Source: an uncultured Christensenella sp.
GTDB lineage: Bacteria > Bacillota > Clostridia > Christensenellales > Borkfalkiaceae
Direction of reading: 5' to 3'
Assembly (NCBI GenBank): GCA_910578655.1
Contig: CAJTQE010000026.1
Span: 224-22,130, forward strand
Length of the DNA stretch: 21,907 nucleotides
A program made the translations under genes and the position numbers. Positions within the stretch are counted from its first letter, which is position 1. Every line of letters starts with the position of its first letter. Positions 1-6,677 of this stretch are shown here, in pieces. Below the pieces are notes generated by a model. The model was not told the origin of the DNA and ran no database searches. It was given only the letters and a program-made list of their open reading frames with translations.

Positions 1-88
1 TTTTCCCATTCCGAACACAGAAGTTAAGCTCGTTTACGCCGAAAGTAGTTAGGCATAATGCCTTGCAAGGATAGGTAGTTGCCGGATT
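1..88 (+). rRNA. rrf: 5S ribosomal RNA, 3' portion (5' end outside window)
   Basis: The first bases carry the conserved 5S core CCGAACACAGAAGTTAAGC (loop B/helix III region), followed by the helix IV/V region and a 3' end near GTTGCCGG. The 5' third of the molecule lies off the left edge. A terminator hairpin starts at 91, so the 3' end is placed near 88, uncertain by a few bases. It is presumably the last gene of an rRNA operon lying to the left. Confidence 0.93.
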
Positions 89-90
89 TC

Positions 91-128
91 AAAAAATAAA
101 GAAGTGCATTCGCACTTCTTTATTTTTT
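91..128 (+). terminator. Rho-independent terminator of the rRNA operon
   Basis: A hairpin with stem GAAGTGC/GCACTTC (101-107 and 112-118) and loop ATTC is extended by A-rich and T-rich arms (91-100 with 119-128). It lies directly behind the 5S end. Because both arms are A/T tracts it could work in both directions. Confidence 0.9.
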
Positions 129-298
129 ATGCTGTATATTTCTTTCGGGGCATTATACCTAACTAAGTTGAGTGCATAATACACGCCGCGCGAGCGTAGC
201 GACGCCCTGCCGAAGGCTTCCGCTTGCGGAAAGCGGCAGAAAGTACGGGGAACGTATTTTAACGGGCATAATGCCTTGCAAGGACGAACGCAAATTTC

Positions 299-326
299 AT
301 AAAACAACGGACACCCGTTGTTTTAT
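299..326 (+). repeat. Perfect 12-bp stem hairpin in the 5S-derived spacer
   Basis: ATAAAACAACGG (299-310), loop ACAC and CCGTTGTTTTAT (315-326) form a perfect hairpin. Outer arms ACGCAAA (288-294) and TTTGCGT (326-332) can lengthen it after a small bulge. There is no gene for it to terminate, so it is more likely part of a small inserted or repeated element than a terminator. Confidence 0.55.
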
Positions 327-432
327 TTGCGTGAGGTGAGCAAACGCAAGCCTTACGCTTGGCAGTGGTATCCTAATTGTTGTCAGGTTAACGCGTATCG
401 CAAGTCAGCTGAACGGCGTTTGCGGTGACCGA

Positions 433-457
433 AACGGCGGTTGTCCTTACCGCCGTT
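433..457 (+). repeat. 9-bp stem hairpin in the 5S-derived spacer
   Basis: AACGGCGGT (433-441) pairs exactly with ACCGCCGTT (449-457) around a 7-base loop. It sits just before the second copy of the 5S 3' end. No T tract follows. Function unknown. Confidence 0.45.
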
Positions 458-461
458 GAGA

Positions 462-489
462 AGGTAGTTGACGGATTTCAAAAAATAAA
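462..489 (+). pseudogene. Remnant of a second 5S rRNA 3' end
   Basis: These 28 bases match 73-100 of the true 5S end and its terminator lead-in at 27 positions; the one change is A for C at 471. The upstream 5S body is absent in contiguous form, though a perfect 20-bp 5S block lies at 265-284. This is consistent with a 5S copy that was split or partly deleted. Confidence 0.6.
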
Positions 490-516
490 AACTCAGACAG
501 GACGTCTGAGTTTTTT
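488..516. terminator. Bidirectional terminator between 5S remnant and XRE gene
   Basis: AAAACTCAGAC (488-498) and GTCTGAGTTTT (504-514) form an 11-bp stem with loop AGGAC. On the plus strand it is followed by six T. On the minus strand, just behind the XRE stop at 522, it is followed by a T-rich tract. It can therefore end transcripts from both sides. Confidence 0.85.
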
Positions 517-521
517 GTTGT

Positions 522-878
522 TTAAAAGTTTGTCCAGGTTTTTACGGTTTTTATAAGCAGTTCTTTCAAATTAGGAGTCAATTCGCGGTACATTTCAATA
601 AGCGATTTTTCTTTTTCCGAAAGTTTCAAAGGTTGCGCATTTTCATTTTGACTTGAAAATTGAAATTCGTTGGTCTTGCCTATAAGGTAATCGATTGTGC
701 AGTCAAAATATTCTGAAAGCTTAATTAAATAAGTAACTTTCGGTTCGGCAATTCCTTGTTCCCATTTACATATAGCCGCATTGCTTACTCCGATTGACTT
801 TGCAAGCTCATTCATTGAAATGTCGACTTCTTCTCTTAATTGTTTTAATCTATCGTTAAATTTTTCCATATCATTCAC
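522..878 (-). CDS. XRE-family HTH transcriptional regulator
   Basis: A 118-residue protein with a Cro/CI-type helix-turn-helix at about residues 8-65: RLKQLREE, then MNELAKSIGVSNAAICKWEQG, then a segment ending DYLIG that is typical of the family. The C-terminal 45 residues are a short helical tail with no recognised sensor domain. It probably binds DNA as a dimer in the cytoplasm. The start is uncertain: GTG at 878, or ATG at 869 (115 residues), as no clear Shine-Dalgarno precedes either. It is divergent from lacI across a very AT-rich 190-bp spacer holding inverted ACTTTAATTAAT-like sites that are good candidates for its operators. A role in glucan metabolism is not shown. Confidence 0.85.
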   Translation of the reverse strand: MNDMEKFNDRLKQLREEVDISMNELAKSIGVSNAAICKWEQGIAEPKVTYLIKLSEYFDCTIDYLIGKTNEFQFSSQNENAQPLKLSEKEKSLIEMYRELTPNLKELLIKTVKTWTNF

Positions 879-900
879 TCATATTTATTTTATTTACTTT

Positions 901-969
901 TATTAATTAAAGTATTGACATTTCTTTAAGTTAATGATAAAATAATTTTGAAATTAACTTTAATTAATA
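901..969. promoter_or_regulatory. Candidate XRE operator pair
   Basis: TATTAATTAAAGTA (901-914) and AACTTTAATTAATA (956-969) are inverted copies differing at one position. Nested inside, AAGTTAAT (929-936 region) and ATTAACTT (953-960) form another inverted pair. They flank a plus-strand promoter at 915-943 and lie just upstream of the XRE gene, so they fit operators for it. This is inferred from position and symmetry only; AT-rich DNA yields such repeats by chance more often. Confidence 0.4.
915..943 (+). promoter_or_regulatory. Sigma-A-type promoter upstream of lacI (distal)
   Basis: TTGACA (915-920), a 17-base spacer, then TAAAAT (938-943), five of six matches to the -10 consensus. It points towards the LacI gene, 128 bp upstream of its start, and is bracketed by the candidate XRE sites, so the XRE protein may control it. 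Confidence 0.5.
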
Positions 970-1013
970 TCAATTTTAATAAATTTTAATGAAATGCGCG
1001 CATTACAGAAATA

Positions 1014-1025
1014 GAAATCGGTTTC
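1014..1025. promoter_or_regulatory. LacI-family operator 1 (lacI promoter)
   Basis: GAAATCGGTTTC is a near-palindrome with the central CG typical of LacI-family operators. The same 12-mer occurs inverted before the GH16 gene (3687-3698), with a close relative before the transport operon (3855-3866). It lies just upstream of the proximal lacI -35 and downstream of the distal promoter, which suits autoregulation. Confidence 0.75.
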
Positions 1026-1034
1026 CGAAAATGT

Positions 1035-1064
1035 TTGACATTTTTATGTTAATTTTGTTAAAAT
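1035..1064 (+). promoter_or_regulatory. Proximal lacI promoter abutting the start codon
   Basis: TTGACA (1035-1040), an 18-base spacer, then TAAAAT (1059-1064). The expected transcription start falls about 7 bases on, at the ATG (1071), implying a leaderless mRNA. No Shine-Dalgarno is visible before the ATG, and an in-frame TAA at 1059-1061 rules out an earlier start. Confidence 0.6.
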
Positions 1065-1070
1065 ATATAT

Positions 1071-2066
1071 ATGATTACTATTTACGACATATCTAAAAAC
1101 AGCGGGTATGCGCCGGGCACTGTTTCAAAGGCATTGAACAACTATAACGGCGTAAACGAGAAAACGCGCAGAAAAATATTGGAAACAGCCAAACAAATGG
1201 GTTACACCCCTAACGCTAACGCGCGCGCATTGAAAGCAAAACATTCTTATAATATCGGGGTGCTTTTTTATATCCGCGACAGGCTTGACCTAACGCAGCA
1301 ACTGTTTTTGGAAATTTTAAACGAGTTTAAATACGTTGCCGAAAATGCGGGCTATGATATTACTTTGCTTTCAAAGGGTAATGACGTAGGCACGCATGCG
1401 TTTGTCAAGCACTGCCATATAAGACAGCTTGACGGGGTGTTGGTATTCGGGGATTATACCGCCGACTTGGTTCTCGAACTTATGACAAGCGATATCCCCT
1501 GCATCGGACTGGACTATTCGGGCGAGCTTATTTCAAGCGTAATGAGCGATAATTACGAAAAGACCAAAGAATTGGTTTTAAAGCTGATTGAAATGGGTCA
1601 CGAGCGCATATTGTTTTTGACGGGTGAGGACGGATACGTCGCCGATGAGCGTAAGCGCGGCTATGCCGACGCGTTCAAGCAAGTAAATAAAGAACGTCTT
1701 CCGTGCGTGCGCGTGGGTTACTATAATTTAGAAGCCTGCGCTGAGGCGACGAAAAAGTTCTATGCGGAACTTAAACCGACGGCAATTCTTTTCCCCGACG
1801 ATTACTCGGCAATAGGCGGTATAAACGCCTTGCGCGAAATGAAACTTTCAATTCCCAACGACGTGTCAGTTGCGGCATTTGACGGGAGCGTATTCTCTCA
1901 GCTTACCAGTCCGCAGCTTACCTGCGTTTGCCAGGATATTCAAAAAATGGGCCGTGTTCTCGCCGATAAACTTATCAAAGAAATAGAGGACGGCAACAGT
2001 CCCAAAGAGCAAATCGTAATTCCCGCAACCGTAAAAATAACCGACAGTTGCAAAGCAATAAAATGA
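1071..2066 (+). CDS. LacI/GalR-family transcriptional regulator of the glucan locus
   Basis: A 331-residue protein of standard LacI-family length. Residues 1-50 form the HTH: ITIYDISKNSGYAPGTVSKA, then NEKTRRKILETAKQMGYTPN. The hinge region (ARALKA) is near 57-62. A periplasmic-binding-protein-like sugar-sensing domain fills 63-331, with FGDYTADL, GHERILFLTG and PNDVSVAAFDG as family landmarks. It likely represses in the cytoplasm until a glucan-derived oligosaccharide binds. Three matching palindromes (1014, 3687, 3855) place it as the local regulator of itself, the divergent GH16 gene and the transport-hydrolase operon. The start is fixed by the family N-terminus and an upstream in-frame stop. 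The effector is not deducible from the sequence. Confidence 0.95.
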   Translation: MITIYDISKNSGYAPGTVSKALNNYNGVNEKTRRKILETAKQMGYTPNANARALKAKHSYNIGVLFYIRDRLDLTQQLFLEILNEFKYVAENAGYDITLLSKGNDVGTHAFVKHCHIRQLDGVLVFGDYTADLVLELMTSDIPCIGLDYSGELISSVMSDNYEKTKELVLKLIEMGHERILFLTGEDGYVADERKRGYADAFKQVNKERLPCVRVGYYNLEACAEATKKFYAELKPTAILFPDDYSAIGGINALREMKLSIPNDVSVAAFDGSVFSQLTSPQLTCVCQDIQKMGRVLADKLIKEIEDGNSPKEQIVIPATVKITDSCKAIK

Positions 2067-2100
2067 CAAATCACCTTGCCGGGAGGCAGGGTGATTTGTT
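2067..2100. terminator. Bidirectional terminator between lacI and GH16
   Basis: CAAATCACCTTGCC (2067-2080), loop GGGA, GGCAGGGTGATTTG (2085-2098): a 14-bp stem with one T-G wobble. TTTTA follows on the plus strand and a T-rich stretch on the minus strand. The two genes converge here with about 50 bp between stops, so one hairpin serves both. Confidence 0.85.
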
Positions 2101-2119
2101 TTAAGAAGAATGAAGAAAA

Positions 2120-3670
2120 TTAATTGCCTAAATATATAAGCGAAATATTGTCAAAGTGGCATTTGCCTTTTCCCGTTGAATTTATGAGGTTGTAATAGAT
2201 GCTGAGCGTGTTATTTACGTTGCCTTCGTCAACGATGAAGTCTATCGAAAAATCTTTCCAGGTCGGCGAGGAGCCGAGTACAATTTCGTCGAAGCTGGTT
2301 GAGGGCGATTCCGTAGAATAACCGAGATAATGAATGTACCCGAAAGAAGCCAGCGCTTCGCCCTCCGTGCGGTATTTTCCGCTCAGTCTGTATTTAAATC
2401 CGCGCGAGGCGCCGCGCAGCCATTGACCAAACTGACCGCCGTTGACAAGTTCCGCATAACTGTTAGTCTGTCCGTCAACTGTTTCGGTCACTATCGATGC
2501 ACTGCTGTTTTCGACGAAAAGCGAACTGTCGGGGTCGGTTATCGTATCGTCGCGCCACGGGTTGCCGTACACGCCGTAATCGTCGCGTTCAAAGTTTCCG
2601 TTGGAGCATTTATTTGCCTGAGGCAGCTCTGTTAAGGTTTTTGGAACGTAGCCCTCTTTAAAGTTGCGGTTCTGCACGGGGCGCTGTTCCCAATTATACA
2701 TTTGGAAAGGAATGTATCGCCACCAGGAAATTTCCGCAAAGTCGCTGTCGAACATACGGCTGTCGGTTGAAATGCCGTCTTTGTCGGGGTCGACGACACC
2801 GCCGCCCGACCAGGACGGACACCAAATACCGAGATTGAGCGTTGCGTTGGTTGTGGGCACGTTTGCGTTTATGGTTAAAACCTTAATCCCGTCAATAAAG
2901 TAATCGACGTAGGGAACTTCTGCGTCTACAACCCAGTCGAACGTATAAATATGATAATTTCCGTCGTTTACGAAATAGTCGACGTTGGTCGGCATATTCG
3001 TATTGTTGGAGGGAGAAGTCCAGGTTGTAAAGAATACCTGCGAAAAGTTTGGCTGTAAACCTATTTCTATATCTATTTCGTTTTGCTGCACGCTTCCGTC
3101 GTTGCTTGTAAACCAGGAATAGACCCACATTGAGGTAAGCGCGCCGACGCGCGGACAGGGCTTCATTTTAACCTCGTACCGTCCGGGCCCGAGCGCCTCA
3201 ACAGTCGAAAGGCACGCGCCGGAGTTCATTCCGTAGCCCTGCGATTCGTTGAAAAGAGTCTTGCCGTTGTTGCCGTAAGCGGCAATTTCTTCTGCTGAAT
3301 AGAGGGGGTCGTTATTCATATTATAATACGAACCGTTTGCGCGGAGAAGAAGATGCGCGTCGGGGTTGCTGTCATCGTCCACCAGAAAGACGTTCTGCGG
3401 ACGTACGCCGTTCTGGTCGGTACTCCATTTGTCCCAGACCGAATCCGAAACAACCCAACGCTTTGTGTCGATTCCGCTTGTAAAATCATCGTAAAGCATT
3501 TCGTCGTAGTTCAGCTTATAGCGTTCGGCGACGGTGCGATAATACTCGTCACCGATATTGAACATCTTTTCAGCCAAATCATTATCTCCGCCGCACGCTG
3601 CCAAACCCACTGCGGAAAGTGCGGTTACGGCGCACGCGGTGATTAAACCGACCGCCTTTTTAAATTTCAT
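2120..3670 (-). CDS. Secreted GH16 beta-glucanase lipoprotein with C-terminal CBM-like domain
   Basis: A 516-residue surface enzyme. The signal peptide ends in lipobox LAAC with the lipidated Cys near residue 26. The GH16 jelly-roll domain covers about 60-355, with catalytic motif EIDIE at E198-D200-E202 (nucleophile, helper, acid/base). This is the ExDxE form without the extra residue of typical laminarinases (ExDxxE), so a mixed-linkage beta-1,3-1,4-glucan or lichenan-like substrate is plausible beside beta-1,3-glucan. Residues about 395-516 look like a CBM4/9-type beta-sandwich (NGNFE near the start, HFDNISLIYLG at the end). GGAGGG at 3675-3680 (as read on the minus strand) supports the start. 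It is transcribed divergently from the operon under its own consensus promoter and LacI operator. Exact linkage specificity is uncertain. Confidence 0.93.
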   Translation of the reverse strand: MKFKKAVGLITACAVTALSAVGLAACGGDNDLAEKMFNIGDEYYRTVAERYKLNYDEMLYDDFTSGIDTKRWVVSDSVWDKWSTDQNGVRPQNVFLVDDDSNPDAHLLLRANGSYYNMNNDPLYSAEEIAAYGNNGKTLFNESQGYGMNSGACLSTVEALGPGRYEVKMKPCPRVGALTSMWVYSWFTSNDGSVQQNEIDIEIGLQPNFSQVFFTTWTSPSNNTNMPTNVDYFVNDGNYHIYTFDWVVDAEVPYVDYFIDGIKVLTINANVPTTNATLNLGIWCPSWSGGGVVDPDKDGISTDSRMFDSDFAEISWWRYIPFQMYNWEQRPVQNRNFKEGYVPKTLTELPQANKCSNGNFERDDYGVYGNPWRDDTITDPDSSLFVENSSASIVTETVDGQTNSYAELVNGGQFGQWLRGASRGFKYRLSGKYRTEGEALASFGYIHYLGYSTESPSTSFDEIVLGSSPTWKDFSIDFIVDEGNVNNTLSIYYNLINSTGKGKCHFDNISLIYLGN

Positions 3671-3686
3671 ATTACCCTCCGTTTAA

Positions 3687-3698
3687 GAAACCGATTTC
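3687..3698. promoter_or_regulatory. LacI-family operator 2 (GH16 promoter)
   Basis: GAAACCGATTTC is the exact reverse complement of operator 1. It sits at roughly +6 to +18 relative to the predicted GH16 transcription start, a classical repression position. The flanking ATAG before GAAATCGGTTTC (minus strand) is also shared with operator 1. Confidence 0.8.
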
Positions 3699-3711
3699 TA
3701 TCATTTACCTA

Positions 3712-3740
3712 ATTATATCATTACACAATGGCTTTGTCAA
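3712..3740 (-). promoter_or_regulatory. Consensus sigma-A promoter of the GH16 gene
   Basis: On the minus strand TTGACA (3740-3735), 17 bases, TATAAT (3717-3712): a perfect match to consensus at both boxes and spacing. The start of transcription is expected near 3704-3705. An AT-rich run further upstream (3760-3784) separates it from the oppositely directed operon promoter and may act as an UP element for either. Confidence 0.9.
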
Positions 3741-3784
3741 TGCCGCAAATTGTAAATTCTAACATTTTTTTATATATTTTTTCA

Positions 3785-3813
3785 TTGACATAGCCAAATT
3801 CGTGTGTTATAAT
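3785..3813 (+). promoter_or_regulatory. Consensus sigma-A promoter of the glucan operon
   Basis: TTGACA (3785-3790), 17-base spacer, TATAAT (3808-3813), again a perfect consensus. Transcription should start near 3820, giving a leader of about 90 nt that contains the LacI operator at 3855 and the Shine-Dalgarno AGGAGG at 3897-3902. Confidence 0.9.
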
Positions 3814-3854
3814 CATTTTGTGATAGATAATCGCATTATTTTTTAGATGCTATG

Positions 3855-3866
3855 GAAAACGATTTC
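3855..3866. promoter_or_regulatory. LacI-family operator 3 (operon leader)
   Basis: GAAAACGATTTC fits the GAAAnCGnTTTC pattern of operators 1 and 2. It lies at about +35 to +46 of the predicted transcript, where a bound repressor would act as a roadblock or loop to the other sites. It lacks the outer TG...CA of a CcpA cre site, so the local LacI protein is the better candidate. Confidence 0.72.
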
Positions 3867-3909
3867 TATTACAAAAAACGTGCATTCCTATAATTCAGGA
3901 GGATTTTAA

Positions 3910-5664
3910 ATGAGAAAAAAGTTGATGTCTGTTGCTCTTGCAACCGTGCTTGGCGCATCTTGTATGAGCTTTGCCGCCTGCGGAGGCGGTAAAGCCGAAA
4001 ACGAACTTTGGATAACCTATTTCAAGGGCGGATACGGTTCCGAATGGGTTGACGAACTCGCAAAAAAGTTCGAGGCTGAAAACGAGGGTATCGTCGTCAA
4101 GGCAGACCCCGATACGCAGCTTATTAACTCGGTCGGAAATATGATGGAAAACGGGACTAAGTACGACTTGATTTTCTGTCACGACATACCGTGGGAAGAT
4201 TACGTTGCACCCGGTTGGATACATAACCTTGACGACCTTTACGCAACCGAAGTCAGCACAGGCGTCACCTTTGCGGACCGTATAAGGGATAACGACGTGC
4301 TTGCAAGCTCGCGCTATCCCGACAGGAACGGAGAATATCATTATTATAAAGTTCCCTGGACGATAGGTACGGCAGGCATAGCTTACAACCTTTCGGTTAT
4401 GGATAAAATAGACGAATGGCTTGCCGGCGACAAGGGTCAGACCTATCTTGCAACCGAACAGGGCGGCGGTGATATCGCGCGCAGGTGGGGAAGAAAGGCG
4501 CCCGTCACCTATTACGATTTATGGCAGTACTGCCTCGACGTTTCTACGGCCAATCTGGACGTCAACCCGAGAGTGCCCAAAGACGGTAAAATAGTTCCGT
4601 TCACCTGGTCGGGTCTTTCCGAAGAATGGCAGTGGGACTACGTTTTGTTTGACTGGTGGGGACAGCTTGCAGGGCCCGAAACGATGAACTCGTTCAAAAA
4701 TTTCGGCAACGTAAAAGACGATTTTACTTTGGACATTGCACAGCAGAAAAATCCCAATCCCGAAGTTTACAACCCCGATAAATTTGCGGTTGTGAAAAAC
4801 GCGGACGGCACGGTCAACAAGCAGGAAAGCAGCTACGTCGGCTGGGGGGAATTCAAACAGGCATATCAGCTTTGGTACGACCTTGTTGTAAACAATAAAT
4901 CGTGGTCGAACGACAAAGTTGCAAGCCTCAGTAAGTTCGATAACGAGCAGGCTTTCGCTTCGGGCAAGGCGGCAATGACGCCTGCGGCTTGCTGGATAGA
5001 GTACGAATCGAAGATTTATCTTGACAGATATAAGCAGGAAATTTCCATAATGCCCACCCCGACGATTTCCGAAGTTAAACTTGACTCGGACGGAAAGGTA
5101 CTTCCCAAAAATTCGGCGTCGGCGGCGGTTACGCTTGACGCGATACGCGCGGACGAGGGCGCAACCGAAAGAGTACTTGAAGTGGACGGCAAAAAATACA
5201 ACAGAGTTTCATTTACAAGCTCTTTTGGCGACAGCGTAATGATACCCGAAAAAGCGACGAATAAGGAACTTGCGGAAAAATTCATTCTGTTTATGCAAAG
5301 AGAAGAGAATGCGCAGCTTTTCACCAAACTGAGCGGCGGAACGGTTCTTCCCTATAAATATAACTATGCGGATTCTTTCAAGGACGCAAGCGGTGTTGAC
5401 CACGCAAGCGCGTGGCAGAAAGCTATATTCGAAATTAACGCCAACAGCACCAAATTCAACAACTATACCCAGCACCCGATGATGAGGCAGACGGGCTTGA
5501 AAGGCACTGCAAAAATGACGACTATCTGGCCCGAAAATAATTACTACTATTACAAGGCCTGGGGCAACAACAGCGATGCGCAGTATTCGCCCGACGCGCT
5601 TTTCAGCACGATGAACGGTGACGTTAACAAGCGTTGGCAGATGTATAAAAATCAATACGTTTAG
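3910..5664 (+). CDS. ABC sugar transporter, extracellular solute-binding lipoprotein
   Basis: A 584-residue family 1 (CUT1-type) sugar-binding protein. A lipoprotein signal peptide ends FAAC with the lipidated Cys at 24. The mature part shows family landmarks: ELWITYFKGG near 32, a YDLIFCHD strand near 85, WTIGTAGIAYN near 155, FASGKAAM near 348, and VMIPEKATNKELAEKFILFM near 444. It is longer than the usual 400-450 residues, as in the larger LplA-like oligosaccharide-binding group. AGGAGG seven bases before the ATG sets the start. It is the first gene of the operon, 17 bp before the first permease. It most likely captures beta-gluco-oligosaccharides released by the GH81 and GH16 enzymes; the ligand is inferred from context. 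Confidence 0.95.
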   Translation: MRKKLMSVALATVLGASCMSFAACGGGKAENELWITYFKGGYGSEWVDELAKKFEAENEGIVVKADPDTQLINSVGNMMENGTKYDLIFCHDIPWEDYVAPGWIHNLDDLYATEVSTGVTFADRIRDNDVLASSRYPDRNGEYHYYKVPWTIGTAGIAYNLSVMDKIDEWLAGDKGQTYLATEQGGGDIARRWGRKAPVTYYDLWQYCLDVSTANLDVNPRVPKDGKIVPFTWSGLSEEWQWDYVLFDWWGQLAGPETMNSFKNFGNVKDDFTLDIAQQKNPNPEVYNPDKFAVVKNADGTVNKQESSYVGWGEFKQAYQLWYDLVVNNKSWSNDKVASLSKFDNEQAFASGKAAMTPAACWIEYESKIYLDRYKQEISIMPTPTISEVKLDSDGKVLPKNSASAAVTLDAIRADEGATERVLEVDGKKYNRVSFTSSFGDSVMIPEKATNKELAEKFILFMQREENAQLFTKLSGGTVLPYKYNYADSFKDASGVDHASAWQKAIFEINANSTKFNNYTQHPMMRQTGLKGTAKMTTIWPENNYYYYKAWGNNSDAQYSPDALFSTMNGDVNKRWQMYKNQYV

Positions 5665-5681
5665 TAAAAAGGAGGGGGGCT

Positions 5682-6665
5682 ATGCAGGAAGCAACGGTTG
5701 AAGAAACCTTGTCCCAAGTACCCGAAACGGAACAAAAACCCGTCGTAAAAAAGAGAAAAAGACGGCCGCGCAAATTTTTCAAATCAAGAAAATTCCGCAG
5801 AAATCTTTTCGTTATAAGTATGCTGGCATATCCCGTGCTGCAATTTGTAATAATGTGGGCGTTCGTCAACGTCGACTCCATTATTATGACTTTCCAAAGA
5901 TACGACCCCATAGAGGGCTGGCGGTTTGTCGGTTTTCAAAACTATGCAAACTGGTTCGAGAGGTTCAGGCTTGACCCCGCGTTTAAAATAATGTTCGTCA
6001 ATTCGGCGCTTCATTCGGTGGTGGGTATGTTTATCATTTTCCCCATATGTCTGATAGTTTCTTACTTTCTCTGCCGTAAAATTCCGGCTTCGGGCTTTTT
6101 TAGGGTACTGTTTTATCTGCCCTCTATAATTCCCCTCGTAGTGCTTGCGCTCGGCTTTTCGAATATGATTAAAGTCGACGGACTGTTGGGCAAGCTTTAC
6201 GAAGGTTTTAACGCTCAGGCTCCCGACCTGTTAGTTCCGCCCAAAGTAAGATGGACGATATTCGGGTTTACTATCTGGGCGGGCATAGGCGGCAACTTAC
6301 TGCTTTTGTCGGGAACGATAAAGCGCGTTCCGACAGAAGTACTGGAATCGGCAAGACTTGACGGAGTGGGCACTTTCGGGGAACTTTTCAAAATTATCAT
6401 TCCTATGATTTGGCCGACGCTTGTCACCCTGTTTATTATGTCAATGATGGGTATATTCACGGTTGTGTTCCAACCCCTGTTCCTGACGGATAAACTGATG
6501 GACGAAACAATGACTTTGGGGCTTTGGATATTCAATCAGGCGACGGATAAATCGGGCAGTGTTCAGGCGGCAACGCTGGGCATTATGACGACGGTAGTCG
6601 TTGCGCCGATAATTCTTCTTACCCGTTGGGGTCTGGACAAAATGTTTGCAAACATCAATTATTAA
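5682..6665 (+). CDS. ABC sugar transporter permease 1 (MalF/LplB-like)
   Basis: A 327-residue inner-membrane subunit of a CUT1-type importer. It begins with a cytoplasmic tail of about 40 residues rich in Lys/Arg (KKRKRRPRKFFKSRKFRR). Six hydrophobic segments follow, at roughly 42-62, 105-130, 140-162, 190-212, 238-262 and 295-316. The EAA loop that contacts the ATPase is at about 220-241 (VLESARLDGVGTFGELFKI). GGAGGGGGG precedes the ATG. It sits between the binding protein and permease 2 and forms the translocation pore with the latter. No nucleotide-binding subunit is encoded in the window. Confidence 0.95.
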   Translation: MQEATVEETLSQVPETEQKPVVKKRKRRPRKFFKSRKFRRNLFVISMLAYPVLQFVIMWAFVNVDSIIMTFQRYDPIEGWRFVGFQNYANWFERFRLDPAFKIMFVNSALHSVVGMFIIFPICLIVSYFLCRKIPASGFFRVLFYLPSIIPLVVLALGFSNMIKVDGLLGKLYEGFNAQAPDLLVPPKVRWTIFGFTIWAGIGGNLLLLSGTIKRVPTEVLESARLDGVGTFGELFKIIIPMIWPTLVTLFIMSMMGIFTVVFQPLFLTDKLMDETMTLGLWIFNQATDKSGSVQAATLGIMTTVVVAPIILLTRWGLDKMFANINY

Positions 6666-6677
6666 GGAGTTGAATAT

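Larger units (their letters stand above)
129..486. other. Non-coding spacer with scattered 5S-derived fragments and hairpins
   Basis: No credible gene is visible. The stretch contains an inverted copy of 5S bases 46-61 at 150-165 (15 of 16 match), a perfect direct copy of 5S bases 52-71 at 265-284, and a near-perfect copy of the 5S 3' end plus the start of its terminator (73-100) at 462-489 (27 of 28). Between them are strong hairpins at 299-326 and 433-457 and a compound GC-rich stem around 208-240. It looks like one or more decayed or insertion-split 5S copies, or a local repeat family that captured 5S sequence. Confidence 0.6.

Noticed and set aside
89..307. 72-codon minus-strand ORF across the 5S terminator and spacer
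   Set aside because: It overlaps the rRNA terminator and 5S-derived fragments, shows no ribosome site, and its translation looks like random RNA-gene sequence.
340..430. Possible tRNA or small RNA gene in the 5S-derived spacer
   Set aside because: No cloverleaf, T-loop GTTCRA-type motif or CCA end could be found.
3855..3866. Reading the operator as a CcpA cre site
   Set aside because: The bases where cre requires TG and CA are GG and CT here, and the same pattern recurs at the regulator's own promoter, so the local LacI protein fits better. Some CcpA binding is not excluded.
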